Source of the DNA: Sphaerochaeta sp.
GTDB taxonomy: Bacteria > Spirochaetota > Spirochaetia > Sphaerochaetales > Sphaerochaetaceae
Direction: 5' to 3'
NCBI GenBank assembly: GCA_023228445.1
Contig: JALOBD010000031.1
Coordinates: 1 to 16,707 of the forward strand
Length of the DNA stretch: 16,707 nucleotides
The position numbers and the translations under genes are program-made. Below, in pieces: positions 16,447-16,707 of the stretch (positions are counted from its first letter, which is position 1; every line of letters begins with the position of its first letter). Below the pieces are notes generated by a model that was not told the DNA's origin, did not search any database, and saw nothing but the letters and a program-made list of their open reading frames with translations.

Positions 16447-16651
16447 GATCAAAAGCGGAGTATTTCTCGCGAGTGTCAACGCCAGACTCAGAGATAAGCT
16501 TTGGGAGAGAATCACCATGCAATGGAATCTCGATGCAATCATGGTGTATTCAGCCAAGACAGAACAATCCTATGGGATCCGAGTTCATGGCAACCCCAAA
16601 AGGGAGGTGATTGACTTTGATGGGTTAGCTCTCTTGAGCAAACCAAAGTAA
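16379..16651 (+). CDS. cas2: CRISPR adaptation protein Cas2 (type I-E)
   Basis: Cas2 is the small dimeric scaffold that bridges two Cas1 dimers. The 90 residues show the Cas2e pattern: VVIMLEKSTPSQRG at the N-terminus, SGVFLASVNARLRDKLWERI in the middle and the type I-E tail VIDFDGLALLS. AAGGAG at 16366-16371 lies 7 bases before the ATG at 16379, inside cas1, so the 68-base overlap with cas1 is likely real. E. coli Cas2 has 94 residues and a similar start (LVVVTENVPP). The stop at 16649-16651 is 22 bases from the first repeat. Confidence 0.93.
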   Translation: MVVIMLEKSTPSQRGVMSRLAIEIKSGVFLASVNARLRDKLWERITMQWNLDAIMVYSAKTEQSYGIRVHGNPKREVIDFDGLALLSKPK

Positions 16652-16663
16652 AAGCACTATACA
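16634..16663 (+). promoter_or_regulatory. Possible CRISPR array promoter overlapping the cas2 end
   Basis: TTGAGC (16634-16639) and TATACA (16658-16663) are separated by 18 bases, with a predicted start close to the first repeat. The -35 box lies inside the last codons of cas2. If real, the array has its own promoter partly embedded in the gene; otherwise it is read from the cas operon promoter. Confidence 0.4.
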
Positions 16664-16673
16664 ACCATTTAGA

Positions 16674-16707
16674 GTATTCCCCACGAGTGTGGGGATGAAC
16701 CGTTTAT
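16674..16707 (+). CRISPR. First repeat of a type I-E CRISPR array, cut by the window end
   Basis: A 29-base repeat at 16674-16702 begins GTATTCCCCACG and ends GTGTGGGGATGAACCG, with overlap in the loop. CCCCAC pairs with GTGGGG around a GAGT loop, giving the short hairpin cut by Cas6e; cleavage would leave ATGAACCG as the crRNA 5' handle. Only TTTAT of the next unit, the first spacer, is inside the window, so repetition itself is not seen. The call rests on the strong likeness to type I-E repeats and on the cas2-proximal position and orientation. Confidence 0.9.

Overview
The window looks like a piece of a bacterial chromosome of moderate to fairly high G+C. It joins a conserved metabolic operon to an accessory defence region. 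The organism cannot be named from the sequence. Strong GGAGG ribosome binding sites and sigma70-like promoter boxes suggest an ordinary bacterium. An AceE-type pyruvate dehydrogenase beside a type I-E CRISPR system would fit a Gram-negative-type lineage; a spirochaete such as Sphaerochaeta is only a guess.

Layout. At 1-480 there is a GC-rich hairpin and a probable frameshifted gene remnant that I do not recognise. From 575 to 5869, on the minus strand, lies a compact three-gene pyruvate dehydrogenase operon (aceE, then an aceF-like E2, then lpd). It has a good intrinsic terminator at 521-557 and a palindrome-rich promoter region at 5896-5929. From about 5930 to 6591 the gene density drops. 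This stretch holds the decayed 3' part of a cardiolipin synthase/phospholipase D gene (minus strand, ClsC/YmdC-like) with at least two frameshifts, one at an 8-base C tract.

From 6592 onward everything reads on the plus strand. First comes a single-HKD phospholipase-D-superfamily protein, a candidate nuclease of unknown role. A 238-bp regulatory gap follows, with two inverted repeats, a strong promoter (TTGCGT-18 bp-TATAAT) and a hairpin in the 5' leader. Then comes a complete type I-E CRISPR-Cas operon in canonical order: cas3, cas8e, cse2, cas7e, cas5e, cas6e, cas1, cas2. The genes overlap or nearly touch, so they are probably co-transcribed and translationally coupled. The first CRISPR repeat starts only 22 bp after the cas2 stop, and the window ends 5 bases into the first spacer.

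How it works together. AceE, E2 and E3 convert pyruvate to acetyl-CoA. In the CRISPR system, Cas1-Cas2 insert new spacers, Cas6e cuts the array transcript at each repeat, Cas8e-Cse2-Cas7e-Cas5e-Cas6e form Cascade, and Cas3 is the recruited HD nuclease-helicase. All visible catalytic residues of Cas1, Cas3 and Cas6e are present, so the system looks functional. I found no clearly new system. The most open questions are the PLD-family protein beside the cas operon, the very short leader, and the palindromes at the cas promoter.
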